The notes under the pieces are model-generated. The model had not been told where the DNA came from. It ran no database searches and was given only the letters and a program-made list of their open reading frames with translations. From assembly GCA_032622095.1 (NCBI GenBank), contig CP136063.1:31312987-31376986 (forward strand): 64,000 bases of DNA, read 5' to 3'. A program made the position numbers and the translations under genes. Positions 20,286-31,152 of this stretch are shown here, piece by piece. This stretch comes from Siphonodentalium dalli (lineage: Eukaryota > Mollusca > Scaphopoda > Gadilida > Siphonodentaliidae). How positions within the stretch are numbered: position 1 is the stretch's first letter; the number at the start of each line of letters is the position of its first letter.

Positions 20286-20377
20286 TATAAGGAGGAAATT
20301 GGATTACATGGATGAGGAAAATAAAACTCTGGTGGATCGAATCAAAGATCTTGAAGCACGGGTGTTGGCATATAATT
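20271..20377 (+). CDS. Candidate exon with coiled-coil-like coding potential
   Basis: A stop-free segment between an acceptor-like CTCTTTTCAG (20261-20270, inside the transposon end) and a strong donor ATT|GTAAGT at 20377/20378. It encodes RRKLDYMDEENKTL and DRIKDLEARVLAYN, with leucine/isoleucine spacing suggesting a coiled coil. Alternatively the acceptor is CTATAAG at about 20290. If real, a transposon end supplies the splice acceptor of a host exon. Splicing to 21679 in phase 1 gives an early stop at 21711. Very tentative. Confidence 0.25.
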
Positions 20378-20991
20378 GTAAGTACAAACTGATATATGTG
20401 TGTTTTATAGGGCTGTATCTATTCATCATGAATTGAATATATGGTGATATACTTTCAAAAATATGCATATCGCAACATAACATGTGCATCGTTCTACGGG
20501 AAATCAATTAGTTTCTTAAGATGGGAATGCGTAAAAGATTGAAACCTGCAATGTTCTCCAAAGGTTGCATGGGCATCTCTATTATGTGTATTTTAGCTAA
20601 CTATTGAACTGCATTTTAATTGAAAATGAAGTCTATCTCCAGATATAAACATGTTGATTCTGATAATTCAGTGATAAATTATTTGAGAACATTATTTTAG
20701 TATATCGAGATAGATGTATCGTAAGTCATGTATCATGATTCATACTGTATCATGGCCGAGTGTATATTGTTACAGTCGATCCCACATGCTTCATTATTTT
20801 GTATATATAGTAGATCCTTTCTTATGATTTTGAGGTGAAACTAGAATATATATTCATGTATATTTCATGAATTATTGTCTTCAAAGTGTCATCACGAAAT
20901 GCAAACTCAACAAATTCATAACATATACATTTTTCAAATGGATACCAATTTCTGTGTTGTGAACAAAGCCATTGGGGGATTACATGTACAT
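20378..20991. other. Unassigned; possible intron
   Basis: AT-rich DNA between the candidate exon and the second terminal repeat. No feature seen. Confidence 0.35.
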
Positions 20992-21280
20992 GAAATAATA
21001 TTCCGACGCAATGTGCGTTGATATTCCATACTGTAGTTCGTTATTTCAATAAAAGTTATGTTTTACTAACCCTCATACCATCAATAATTAGGCCCATTTT
21101 ATTTAGCATGCATGTGATAAAAGTCGATTTTTCTCAAAACTGCAACACTTTTGGAGCATACATCTACTCTGACGCTAAAATAGACACATTGGGCGATAAC
21201 TAAGTAACCATGAATATTTTCTACCGCGCCGGTTGAACTAACTCCTAAAATAGAGCTCTTTTCAGACTTGGCGTCTGGAC
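20992..21280 (+). repeat. Academ-like right-terminal repeat, copy 2
   Basis: Direct duplicate of 19996-20285, ending GGCGTCTGGAC followed by TA, as in the other copies. The copies differ by scattered substitutions and small length changes. Confidence 0.7.
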
Positions 21281-21678
21281 TATTACGACAGCTACCCTAT
21301 TAGCTTAACTTACTGCCCCCATTTTCCACCCAAACGTAGTTAATTAATAGAACAAAAGTGTTATTGATTGTCGACTGATCAGTATATGGGATCTGAAGCA
21401 TATATTACACAACATTGCGCAAAAAAAAAATGCAGGGTTAAACATTATAAACTTTATATATCACCTCCGTTATTAACCCTTTCACGACCAGTGATGCGCT
21501 GGTGCAACTTTAAAGAGCATGTGCCAGACTAACAGCGCATTATCTATATGAGCCTTACTTACATATAGGACATGAGCGGTATACTCAGTTACATCGTTGT
21601 GTTTCCCCCACCATATTCGGTGCGTCATATGTACCGGTACTTATTATTTATCTTTAGTAATTTCTTTCTGTTCCACAG

Positions 21679-21804
21679 ATCTACATATGCACTTCGAGTA
21701 CGTGCTCCAGTGATGAAGATTAACATTCCAGCTTGTAACCCAGATCCAAACCCAATATGAGACCACTTCGTTTAGTTTACAGGATTAGCTGCAGATCAAA
21801 TAAA
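21679..21804 (+). CDS. Candidate terminal exon with poly(A) signal
   Basis: A good 3' splice site (TTTCTTTCTGTTCCACAG ending at 21678) precedes a short open segment. One frame runs to TGA at 21758-21760 (ending NIPACNPDPNPI), another stops at 21711-21713. AATAAA follows at 21799-21804. Together these look like the last exon of a short host transcript, possibly joined to 20271-20377. No protein family recognised. Confidence 0.22.
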
Positions 21805-21960
21805 TCAAGATGTGATTATTCCTGGTACATGTACAAACATGTATACATATACTACATCTAATGTAACCATCCAATTCACCAAAAAAACAACTGAACGCTT
21901 GAAAACCTGCGAGCAATCAATAAAACGTGGTAACAGATGTAACTGCTCAACTGTTCTAGC

Positions 21961-23283
21961 ACCGTAGAAACACACCCGACAACAGACACTAGCGAGAGGT
22001 CACGACATAGTGCAGAATGTGGGAAATACTGCAACATCCAATCATCTACATGTGTGATATCATATGCGGGTGAAGAAAGTGACACGGCACCCACACAGCC
22101 AATAGACACGGACGAGATGCCACGACAGAGTGAAGAGGGTGGGAAATACGGTAACAGTAACACCCAATCATCTATTCAGGGTGGCCATTCCGGTGTGGGA
22201 TCACATGCTGGTGGGGAATGCGACACGACACCCACACAGCCATGTGGAATGACTAAACACACGGTGATAGATAGTTCGTTTAAATGTAATGTTTGTGGCG
22301 ACGCGGCAACCACACAGCCATGTGGAATGACTAAACACACGACGATTGATAGTTCGTTTAAATGTAATGTTTGTAGTGCAGGATTCTCAGCACGTGGAGA
22401 CCTGACTCGGCACATGAGGATCCATACGGGTGAAACTTCATATAATTGTGATATTTGTGAGAAGAAATTCACTCGGAAGAGTAATCTGACTGACCATAAG
22501 AGGATCCATACGGGTGAAACGCCATACAAGTGTGATATTTGTCTGAAGGGATTCAACAGGAAGGGTTCTCTGGGTGTACATATGAGGATCCACACGGGTG
22601 AAACGCCATACAAGTGTGATATCTGTCAGAAAGGATTCACCATGGAGTATCGTCTGACTGTACATATGAGGGTCCATACGGGTGAAACGCCACATAAGTG
22701 TGTTATTTGTCAGAAGGAATTTGCCACGAAGGCTCCTCTGGTTGTACATATGAGGATCCACACGGGTGAAACACCATACAAGTGTGATATTTGTCAGAAG
22801 GGATTCACACAGAAGAGTCCTCTGGTTGCACATATGAGGATCCACACGGGTGAAACGCCATACAGGTGTGATATTTGTCAGAAGGGTTTCACACAGAAGA
22901 TTTATATTGCCGTACACAAGAGGATCCACACGGGGGAGATGCCATTTAAGTGTGATATTTGTGAGAAAAGATTTAATAAGCCAATACAACTAACCAGACA
23001 TGCGAAGAACCACACAGGAGAAACTCCATATGAGTGTGGCGTTTGCGAGAAAAGGTTCATCCATCAGAATATACTTACTCAACATATGAGGATCCACACA
23101 GGAGAAAAGCCGTTTAGGTGCGACATTTGTGAAAAGGGATTCACACAGCTGAGTTCTCGGAATAGTCACATGAGAGTACACGGTGGAGTTAAACGTTATC
23201 AATGTAGGCTGTGTGGCAAATCATACACTGCCTCCAGTAACCTGAAGTCCCACATGAGGAACCACACGGGAGAGAAACCATAG
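21961..23283 (+). CDS. C2H2 zinc-finger protein with 11 tandem fingers
   Basis: The first ATG in frame is at 22117, giving 388 residues. The frame is open back to about 21939, and an acceptor-like CTCAACTGTTCTAG ends at 21960, so this may be the last coding exon of a spliced gene. From about residue 83, eleven consecutive C2H2 fingers (CxxC-x12-HxxxH) follow, joined by TGE(T/K)P linkers of the classical DNA-binding type. The N-terminal part contains tandem duplications: two copies of CGMTKHT(V/T)[10 protein letters not shown] and an older ~125-bp repeat. No KRAB, BTB or ZAD domain is visible. The frame stops at TAG (23281-23283) exactly where the next finger's Tyr is expected. The DNA continues in frame as CDVCGTGFAQKTG with both histidines lost, so a twelfth finger has decayed. 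Likely a nuclear DNA-binding protein; target unknown. Confidence 0.85.
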   Translation, partial: TVETHPTTDTSERSRHSAECGKYCNIQSSTCVISYAGEESDTAPTQPIDTDEMPRQSEEGGKYGNSNTQSSIQGGHSGVGSHAGGECDTTPTQPCGMTKHTVIDSSFKCNVCGDAATTQPCGMTKHTTIDSSFKCNVCSAGFSARGDLTRHMRIHTGETSYNCDICEKKFTRKSNLTDHKRIHTGETPYKCDICLKGFNRKGSLGVHMRIHTGETPYKCDICQKGFTMEYRLTVHMRVHTGETPHKCVICQKEFATKAPLVVHMRIHTGETPYKCDICQKGFTQKSPLVAHMRIHTGETPYRCDICQKGFTQKIYIAVHKRIHTGEMPFKCDICEKRFNKPIQLTRHAKNHTGETPYECGVCEKRFIHQNILTQHMRIHTGEKPFRCDICEKGFTQLSSRNSHMRVHGGVKRYQCRLCGKSYTASSNLKSHMRNHTGEKP

Positions 23284-23387
23284 GCATGTGATGTGTGTGG
23301 AACGGGGTTCGCTCAGAAGACGGGTTTGACTAATCAGATGTGGATATTCAGCGGAGACACACATTACAAAGGCATTCGCTATCCTCA
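23284..23387 (+). pseudogene. Decayed twelfth finger after the stop codon
   Basis: In the frame of the zinc-finger gene the sequence after TAG encodes ACDVCGTGFAQKTGLTNQM, with zinc-ligand histidines replaced (TNQM, IFSG). A TTAA MITE begins right after it at 23388. Confidence 0.65.
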
Positions 23388-24020
23388 TTAAAGATGGATT
23401 ATCTGTTTAAATAACAAATTTTAAATAGTTTCGTGGGTAAAAAATAATAAATATGAACTGAAGCCCCTGTCCGTGAAGGCGTCTATCCATTAATGTTGAT
23501 TGTATTTCGAATATTGTATTTGGCATGTTTACGTGTCTATTTTTAGAAAAGACCATTCGGTTGATACCATATAGCGATATATAGCATTAGGCTGTTCCTA
23601 TGGTTACGCATCGAATGTCAAATGTCCCAGATTAATAGGTTGTGTTGTTTTATTTCTTGGTTTATGTGTCTATTTTTAGAACATTCGGGTTATGTCATAC
23701 ATATATAGCGTATGGCTACGTATCGATCGAACAACATTGATTGTTTATATAGTGTTATTTCATAGTTATAAGCAACAATGGGTATAATTAACGTTTATTT
23801 GTGACAAAATAACGCAATACAATTTCTGGTCTTTGTTAAAAGTAACTACTATTGTTTGTTAGCTAAATAACCACACCTTTTTATACCATAAAATATTATA
23901 AATAAAATGAATATTAATCAATACAAACATTTCCGGACAAGAGTCTTTGATTCAGATCTAATATTTTATACCCCGGTAACTATATAATACATATTTACAA
24001 AGAAAACAATCCGTCTTTAA
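23388..24020. mobile_element. TTAA-flanked MITE, full-length copy
   Basis: Bounded by TTAA on both sides (23388-23391, 24017-24020). The ends are AGATGGATTATC and a diverged complement (AACAATCCGTCT). The interior matches 55759-56290. A TTAA target is typical of piggyBac-like transposons, so mobilisation by such a transposase is plausible; no transposase is encoded. Confidence 0.7.
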
Positions 24021-24365
24021 CCGAACTAGTACGTTGGCTAGAAACACCCCCATGCACCCCCACCAGATCCTCCGAAAGTGGTATCATTTTGTTCGTTAGA
24101 CCTTCCTGAATAAGATTGGACATGTTACCAAGAAGTCTGTAGGGATGGGAACCGGTTTCCCGCCATTTTTGAAAATGAACTTCGCGAAAAATTACCTTTT
24201 CTTATATCTCAGGTTCTGATGCACCTAGAAGCATTAATTTGGTGTCTATACCAAAGTTTTCAGGGACAAAGAATCCATTAAAGTTAATGGGAATTGCATT
24301 TGACCAACCGGAAACTGGTTTTCCGCCATTTTCCAAGATGGCCGCCAAAAATCCCAATTACTATA
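24021..24365. other. Repeat-like spacer with GCCATTTT/AAGATGGC words
   Basis: Contains paired CCGGTTTCCCGCCATTTT / CCGGAAACTGGTTTTCCGCC motifs and CAAGATGGCCGCC, similar in style to the foldback arms near 49.7 and 55.5 kb. It abuts the LINE fragment. No gene. Confidence 0.35.
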
Positions 24366-25588
24366 ATTGACCTTATTCACAGATCAAGGTAAATATGCTC
24401 ATTCAGGAGTTCTTGACATAGGAATTAGCGACCATAAAGTAACATATGCTGTTCGTAGAAAGTTAAAATATCAAGTTGGCAAACATAATGAAATGAGATT
24501 TAGATCTATGAAGATTATTCCTTCGAAGCTTTTCATGAAACCTTAAATAAGTTGGACTGGACTAAAGTAATTTGCTGTGACGATGTGGAGAAGGCATGGA
24601 TGTTGTTCAAATATTTGTTTATTTCTGCTATCGATATTGTAGCTCCCTATGCTGAGGTAAGAGCTAAGGCCCGAACTGAGCCATGGATGGATGGAGATAT
24701 TTTGCAGAATATTCGAGATAGGGATAAAGCTCTTCAAAATTTCCGTCGGACGCAAAATGGTATATTCTATGAAACTTATAAATTTTTGAGAAATAAGATT
24801 CAGTACCAAATAAGGAAAGTTGAAGCCACTTATTTTACTAATAAATTAAAGATGAACAAAAATAATTCTAAAGCTCTATGGAAGTCTCTTAAAGACCTTC
24901 GTGCCCCATCAAAGAAGGGGCGTGGTAGTTCAGGGAATGTTTCACTTAAAATTGGGGATGATATTATTTCAGATAAGAAATTGGTCGGTAACGAATTTAA
25001 TATTTTTTTTTTACTAATGTGGCTGCTGAACTTGTTGACAAATTACCTGCAGCCAAAGGGAAATATGGTAGTGCGTTTATTCACAAATATTATTCTGACA
25101 AAGGTGTAAAGCCTAATTCATTTAAACTTAGAGTAGTAGAGGAACAAGAAATTCTTGATATTCTGCTAAATATGGATCCATCCAAGGCTACATGGTTGGA
25201 TCTGATACCAGCAAGATTTCTTCGAGATGGCGCTTCAGTGATTTCTTTCCCCTTGACACACATTATAAATCTGACAATACACTACGGGATCATTCCAAAC
25301 GATTTGAAAGTTGCAAGAGTGGTTCCCATTTATAAGAAAAATGAAAAAAAAATTTATTATAGACCGGTCTCCATCCTAAATCTGGCTTCCAAAATCCTGG
25401 AGAAAATTGTTTAAAAACAAATGGAAGAATACCTAACACAGAATAATTTATTATATGAGCATCAATCGGGGTTCAGAGCTGGCTTCTCAACCGAATCTAC
25501 CCTTATTTCTCTCATCGACTTTAATGACACTGTGAACCATACTATCCTTTTGGACAAATTAAGTGCTCTAGGCAGTGATAATAACACC
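24366..25588 (+). pseudogene. LINE fragment: endonuclease end, linker and start of reverse transcriptase
   Basis: 24366-24540 encodes HTDQGKYAHSGVLDIGISDH, the last catalytic motif (SDH) of the apurinic-type endonuclease of CR1/Jockey-like LINEs. After shifts, 24552-25000 gives the linker (EPWMDGDILQNIRDRDKALQ). Frame 25019-25414 gives the reverse transcriptase start (IPARFLRDGASVISFPLTHI, YYRPVSILNLASKILEKIV), and 25421-25588 gives HQSGFRAGFSTESTLISL and the first catalytic Asp in IDFNDTVNHTILLDKL. The copy ends abruptly at a TTAA MITE (25589), so the YxDD motif and the rest are absent. Several stops and frame shifts make it non-functional. Confidence 0.75.
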
Positions 25589-25792
25589 TTAAAGATGGAT
25601 TATCTCTTTAAATAACAAATTTTAAATAGTTGCGTGGGTATAAAATAATAGATATGAACTGAAGACCTATGTCCGGAAAAGCTTCTATCAATTAATATTG
25701 ATTTTATTTCGAATATTAAATCGGGCCCGTTTATGTTACTATTTTTAGAACCGACCATTCGGATGATACCATATTGCGATATAGAGCAATTA
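25589..25792. mobile_element. Left half of a TTAA MITE
   Basis: Starts TTAA then AGATGGATTATCTCTTTAAA, as in other copies, and matches them until GCGATATAGAGCAATTAG. There the Academ-like element begins. The right half is not found after 31150. Confidence 0.7.
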
Positions 25793-26750
25793 GTCCAGAC
25801 GCCAAGTCTGAAAAGGGCTCTATTTTAGGAGTTGGTTCAACCGGTCACCAAGAAAATTTCCACGTGTTGCCTGTTGTGGGGGACTACAGTGCGGTCCATG
25901 CAAGGGTGGATGTAATTTCTGAAAGTGTTGAAATTTTTTTCTATTCATGGTTTTTAATTGAATTAAGCCTAAAATTACCATAAACTGAAAACTTAAACTA
26001 CAGATCACAGTTTATGTCATTTTGGCATTATTTTCCTTCAAAGTCTTAGTAATAGATATATTATTCCACATCGCCACACAAGATTTTGGAAAATAAATAC
26101 TATTTTCGAAAAAAAATTATTTAATGGTTTTTTTTGGGCAAATATTTGCTTTCGTTTCAATTTATTTCTGAAACTGATGGCACACTGCTTGTAATCTCCC
26201 TAATGAATTCCTTGTGTCAAAGCATAATAAATTTCTACAATAAACTGGGAAGTCAAATTGCCAGATACAAACTTCAGATAGTGCCTCTAATGATTATTGA
26301 TTGTAAAAAATATAACCCTCCCCCCCTAAAATTAGAAAAATTGTCTTTTTTTGCAGTTTCGTTAAAAAGACGCTTGTTCTGTAATATTACAATGGAAATA
26401 CACCCGTACCCGATATTACCGTGTTCACAATGTCACCGGAAGGTCAAGTTAGTACCGAGGTGTAGCTTTAAACCAAACCTTTCGATTACATATACATATT
26501 AAAGACGGCATCTACATCCAATAAGCGAAATCAGACCACACGGATGTGATCAATTTATATTTAGTTGCATGACTTAAAACCCAAGTTTGAACAACTTTTG
26601 TATGTCTAGAAGTTCATACAGCAACTGAATAAAGTTAACTTTCATAGTTTCGTAAAGTAATATAATCCTGAATTATAGGAATTTACATGTACAACAAGCA
26701 CTTAACTGGCAATATTATTTTGTTGTGTGAAAAAGTTATTTTTCGCCATC
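25793..26750. repeat. Left terminal inverted repeat of Academ-like copy B
   Basis: Aligns with the reverse complement of 30200-31150 over its full length. Strong shared blocks are CACATCGCCACACAAGATTT, GCAAATATTTGCTTTCG and GAAATCAGACCA. A segment (ACCATAAACTGAAAAC near 25978) recurs just inside at about 26775-26830, a subterminal direct repeat. Confidence 0.8.
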
Positions 26751-27044
26751 ATTCATCGTTATCCGCTTAAAATAACCATAAACCGAAAACTCGAACTAGC
26801 TATGACAAGTTATGGCTTTATGGCATTACTAATCATCATTATGTTAAAATAAAGATTCCATATGTCGTAGCTACAACACAAGCTCTAATACTCAATGAAG
26901 TGCATTTTTAGGGCTAAAATCAGCGTTCGATTGATTAATGTTTTCTAACTGATAGTGCCCGCTTTGTAATTTTCCGGAAAATTCCTGGTATCAAACCTTA
27001 ATAATTTGCTGCATTTAACTGGAGATTACAGTGACTCAATTGAA

Positions 27045-30000
27045 ATGGAGACGAGTCCTCTCAAATTAATACCCGTTGCCAAAAAGTGTAAACTTTCGTT
27101 GAATTTCAAACGGTGTTTAGTATGTCAGAAGTTAAAAGACGAGAACCTGCGAAAAGATTCCGATTCTTGTTTGGAATCGTTTTCAGTTGCTCTGGGTGTT
27201 CGTCGATCATCATATGAAGAATATGGAATTGACCTTAAAGATATCAACATAAGTTTGCATAAGAGTTGTTTCTCCAATCTCCAGTTTCACAAGTTCTTCG
27301 GATCTCAGATTAGTCAAACAGCCCACATCCACGACTGTTGATCAGAGAAATCCACAAGTTACAAGAGAATATTTCGACTTCAAAACTAGATGTCTTATAT
27401 GCTCAAAGTTGTCTCACTTGGGAGTAAAGACATTAGTTCGGGTCAGTACATTTACATCTTGCGAAACTACCGAACGATGTGCGAAGGAAAAGGAGGATGA
27501 CATGATGCAACGGCGTGTTTGGTTTGACTTTTCGAAGTTGATAGCACTTGAGGCAAGACATCACAGGTTGTGCCATAGTAAATATCTGCTGGAGACCACC
27601 ACCTCCAGTAACACGATTACCCCACATGGTGTTGCACTGGAACATTTGATGGGTGTATTCTCCCGGACTTTGAAAAAGGTGTCACATATTATATGGGTCA
27701 TCTACTATCAAAGTTCCTGGACATATTACGACAAATAGGCAAACCGAAGTGTAGCAAGGTCTACACTACACAGAAACTGAAGGAAAAGATTGAACTGAAT
27801 TACTCTGACAAAGTGTGTTTTATTGATGAATCACGGACTAAACCTGAACTCGCGATCAGTAAATCCCTTAATATACAGAATGCCATCAATGTCGCATCAA
27901 ACACCAGGGCTATCCTCAAGGAACTGCAGTTATCGTCCAGTACTACACATGTTTTGAACAAATTGAGAGAGACGGATTGACAGTGCCAACCAATATGACA
28001 TATGGGGCAGCGACGGCATCTGTAGGTGGATATAACCACGACGTGGTGAATATGGTGTTATATCAGGCAGCTGATCTCAGTAGGATTGCTTCGGTGTGAT
28101 TCCAAAGAAGGATGAACGCCAACCAGAAACCCATATTTCATTTGATAATACTATTCGTGTGTGTCCTAATCTCAGAGGGAAGCAACCGGGCCCAGTGCAT
28201 CTAACTGGAAAATGCGCATTCGTTGGTTCAACGTGTGTTCCAAAGAACATGCATACATGAGACAAAAGCTATGTTCTCTTACACACTACCGACTAAGTTA
28301 TTCGATGTACATTTTGAGAGAGGTAAATCGGGATATGTTCCTGGCTGGAGTGTATATCATGCTAGTGTCACTAATCGAATCAACGTGACGAAGACTAACA
28401 TTGGATGTTGTCCGATGGTTCCTGGTTCAGCGACTGATTTTGAAACAGTATATACAACGACGATACGATTTCAGAATTTGTTCAGGACTCTAGGACATAA
28501 TTGGTCTTATGTAGCATACGACGAAGCAACATACTGCAAGGCTCATATGATTGAATGGCGGAACCCTGATGAATTTGATAACGACGATGGTAGGGATGTA
28601 CAGAGCTATGAAGTGGCTTCGAAGACATTGTTATAGAAGCTGGGTGCATGGTGGCGCCACTTTAAACCGGATTGTATGCGGAAAATCGTATAACCGTGGA
28701 TTTCGTTTGCATAAGCTGATGAACAAACCATTTGGACAGTTGAGGTGGAAGTCGTTTTAGACTGGCTTAGTTGCAACGAAGAACACATTGAACCGCCGCA
28801 TCCAATTGACCATGATAATGTGTTGCATGAAATTGGGACACCAGCAGAAATGATTCCTCTGGATTTCATGTGTAAACATGTAAACTACGCCCTGTGGGGC
28901 CATAGTCAATGTAGCGGAGTCGAGACTAATGTTCGAGAAGAAACTGCATATAGCATTTGTCGTTTTTCCGAAAGACACATGCCAGTCTTTCTCTGAAGTT
29001 TGGCATGTTATGGCCATAAAACAATCCATAAATATGGACTGTGGTAAATATCGGGATTTGTGTTGCCAGTCTGCAGCTCTAAACCGGTTCTATATCACGC
29101 CCCATTCAAAATCCTCAGTTGCGTTGCAAACTTTGGAAATGAATGGAATGCATGACTCGAACAGAACTTCACAAAATAAACATGGTCAACTTCTTATCCA
29201 ATAATTGGTCCATAAAGATACCATTGTTATTGTCGCATGGCCAGCAAGTGTTTCTTGCGGGTGGATTTCCAGATTCAAAGAAAGTAATGTTTTTATCAAA
29301 GGATGGTTGCGGTTGGTCTGGGTATCTTGAGACCGAACGCGAATAAACTTGACTCAAGAATGTTCGTACACATGGGGCATGCAGTAAGTGAACTGCAAGT
29401 TGAAATATTCATTGTTTGGAGTGGTGACTCAGACGTTCTGGCGATGTGCCCAATGTTTTGTGTGCTACTGGGTATACGAGTTATTCTTCCTAACTGGTAA
29501 TGGCAAACGACGTCGATATATCCCAGTACATGATTTGCAAAGGTTGTGGGCAAGGACATGTCACTGATTATTCCAGCAGTTCATGAATTGAGCGGATGCG
29601 ATTCGACAAACGCATTCAGTTCTATTAGGAAATTGAAAGATCACCCAGAACTGATCCCGGCGTTTACGCAGACGGGGGAGGACCCGACTCGCATTCCGAA
29701 CCATATGAGGGAAATATTTGGGTCTCTTGTTTCTTTGGTTTATTCCAACCGTGATTCGACATCCCTGGATGACTTGCGCTACGAAGAACGTGAGAAGGGA
29801 CAAACTGCCACCGACCATGGACTCATTCAATCGCACCCAAAACGCGTTAACTATCGAACGTATATATGGACTCAATGTTGTTGCTGCCATTACCACGACC
29901 AAAATGGCTGGATACTTAATAATTATAATGGGCACATTGTTCCGGAGATGATGTCACTCGCTCCAGCTCCGACTGTCGTTCTCGAACTCAACATATGCAA

Positions 30001-30140
30001 GTGCAAGTCCGATTGCAGTACATGACGTTGCCGTTGTAGGAAAGAGGATGTTCAATGCACCGATGCATGTGGCTGCGATCAATAACTGTGTGACAATAAC
30101 TGTACGAGTGACGGAGAAGTGAGCGATGAGAACAGTTTAT
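27045..30140 (+). pseudogene. Academ-like transposon protein, copy B
   Basis: First ATG at 27045. N-terminal zinc-binding domain 1: KRCLVCQKLKDE ... LHKSCFSNLQ (to about 27300). Domain 2 after a frame change: RCLICSKLSHLG ... RHHRLCHSKYLLE (27390-27590). Frame 27693-27980 is a linker ending in a stop. The core follows from 28020: GYNHDVVNMVLYQAAD, VYHASVTNRINVTKTN, YDEATYCKAHMIEW, GKSYNRGFRLHKLMN. About 230 bp is missing near 28790 and about 815 bp near 29165 compared with copy A. The nuclease part has SGDSDVLAMCPM and LSGCDSTNAF. The Cys8 tail (about 29988-30105) has two in-frame stops. Dead gene, but it preserves the N-terminal half that copy A lacks. Confidence 0.68.
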
Positions 30141-30199
30141 AGCATACCCAACTAGTTTTATTTCGTACCAATTACTATTTGCACATGTTATTTTACTTA

Positions 30200-31150
30200 G
30201 TGGCGAAAAATTAACTTTTTCCCAAAAAACAAAATGATTATATTGCCATTTCAGTGCTTGTTGTGAATGTAAATTCTTACAACTCAGGATTATATCACCT
30301 TACAAAACTATGGCAGTTAACTTTATCAGTTGCTGTATGAACTTTTAGACATTCAGAAGTGGTTCAAACTTGAGCTTTATGTCCTGCAACTAAATATAAT
30401 ATGATCACATCCGTATGGTCTGATTTCACTTATTGAATGATGGAGGCCGTCTTGAATATTTATATGCAATCACTAGGTTTAGCTTAAAGCTACAACTCGG
30501 TACTAATTTGACCCTCCGTTGACATTGTGACAACGGTAAGATCGGGTACTGGTGTATTTCCATTGTGATATTACATAACAAGCGTCTTATGATCAAAACT
30601 GCCAAAAATGACAATTTTCTAATTTTAGGGGGAGGTTTATATTTTTTACAAAAAATAGTCATTCAAGGCATTATCCAGAGTTTTTTTCTGGCAATTTGAC
30701 TGCCCAGTTCGTCGTAGAAAATTATTACGCTTTAACATTCCGATTTGACTAGCGAAATTACAAGCTGTGTGCTATCAGTTTCAGAAATAAATTGAAACGA
30801 AAGCAAATATTTGCCCAAAAAAACGCACTTAAATAATTTTTTTTCGAAAATAGTATTTATTTTCCAAAATCTTGTGTGGCGATGTGAAATAATATCTCTA
30901 TTTCTAACATTTTAAAGGGAAATAATGCCAATATGACATAAAGTGTCATCTGTAGTTTGAAATATCAGTTTATGGTTATTTTAAGCTTTATTCAATCAAA
31001 AACCATGAATAAAAAAAATTTGCAACACTTTCAGAAATTACATCCACCCTTACATCAACCACAATGTAGTTCCCCACAACAGGCAATAGGCGGAAATTTT
31101 CTTGGTGGCCGGTTGAACAGAATCTAAAAACAAAATCCTGGCGTCTGGAC
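30200..31150. repeat. Right terminal inverted repeat of Academ-like copy B
   Basis: Reverse complement of 25793-26750. Its outermost 12 bp matches the ends at 20285 and 21280, but the next ~35 bp differs (GAATCTAAAAACAAAATCC against the other copies), so the two ends of this copy are not identical. Confidence 0.8.
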
Positions 31151-31152
31151 TA

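Larger units (their letters stand above)
25793..31150 (+). mobile_element. Academ-like DNA transposon, copy B, with ~955-bp terminal inverted repeats
   Basis: The element begins GTCCAGACGCC and ends GGCGTCTGGAC, with TA outside both ends. The outer ~955 bp on the left (25793-26750) is the reverse complement of 30200-31150, with scattered differences. Between the repeats lies a decayed gene with tandem zinc-binding domains, a transposase-like core, an XPG/PIN-like nuclease region and a Cys8 tail. This architecture matches the Academ superfamily as I know it. The gene is frameshifted and has at least two internal deletions compared with copy A, so the copy is dead. A clean target duplication other than TA could not be recognised. 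Confidence 0.72.

Noticed and set aside
22176-23202. Minus-strand frames of 70-183 codons across the zinc-finger gene
   Set aside because: Antisense of a repetitive finger array; the apparent repeats mirror the fingers on the coding strand.
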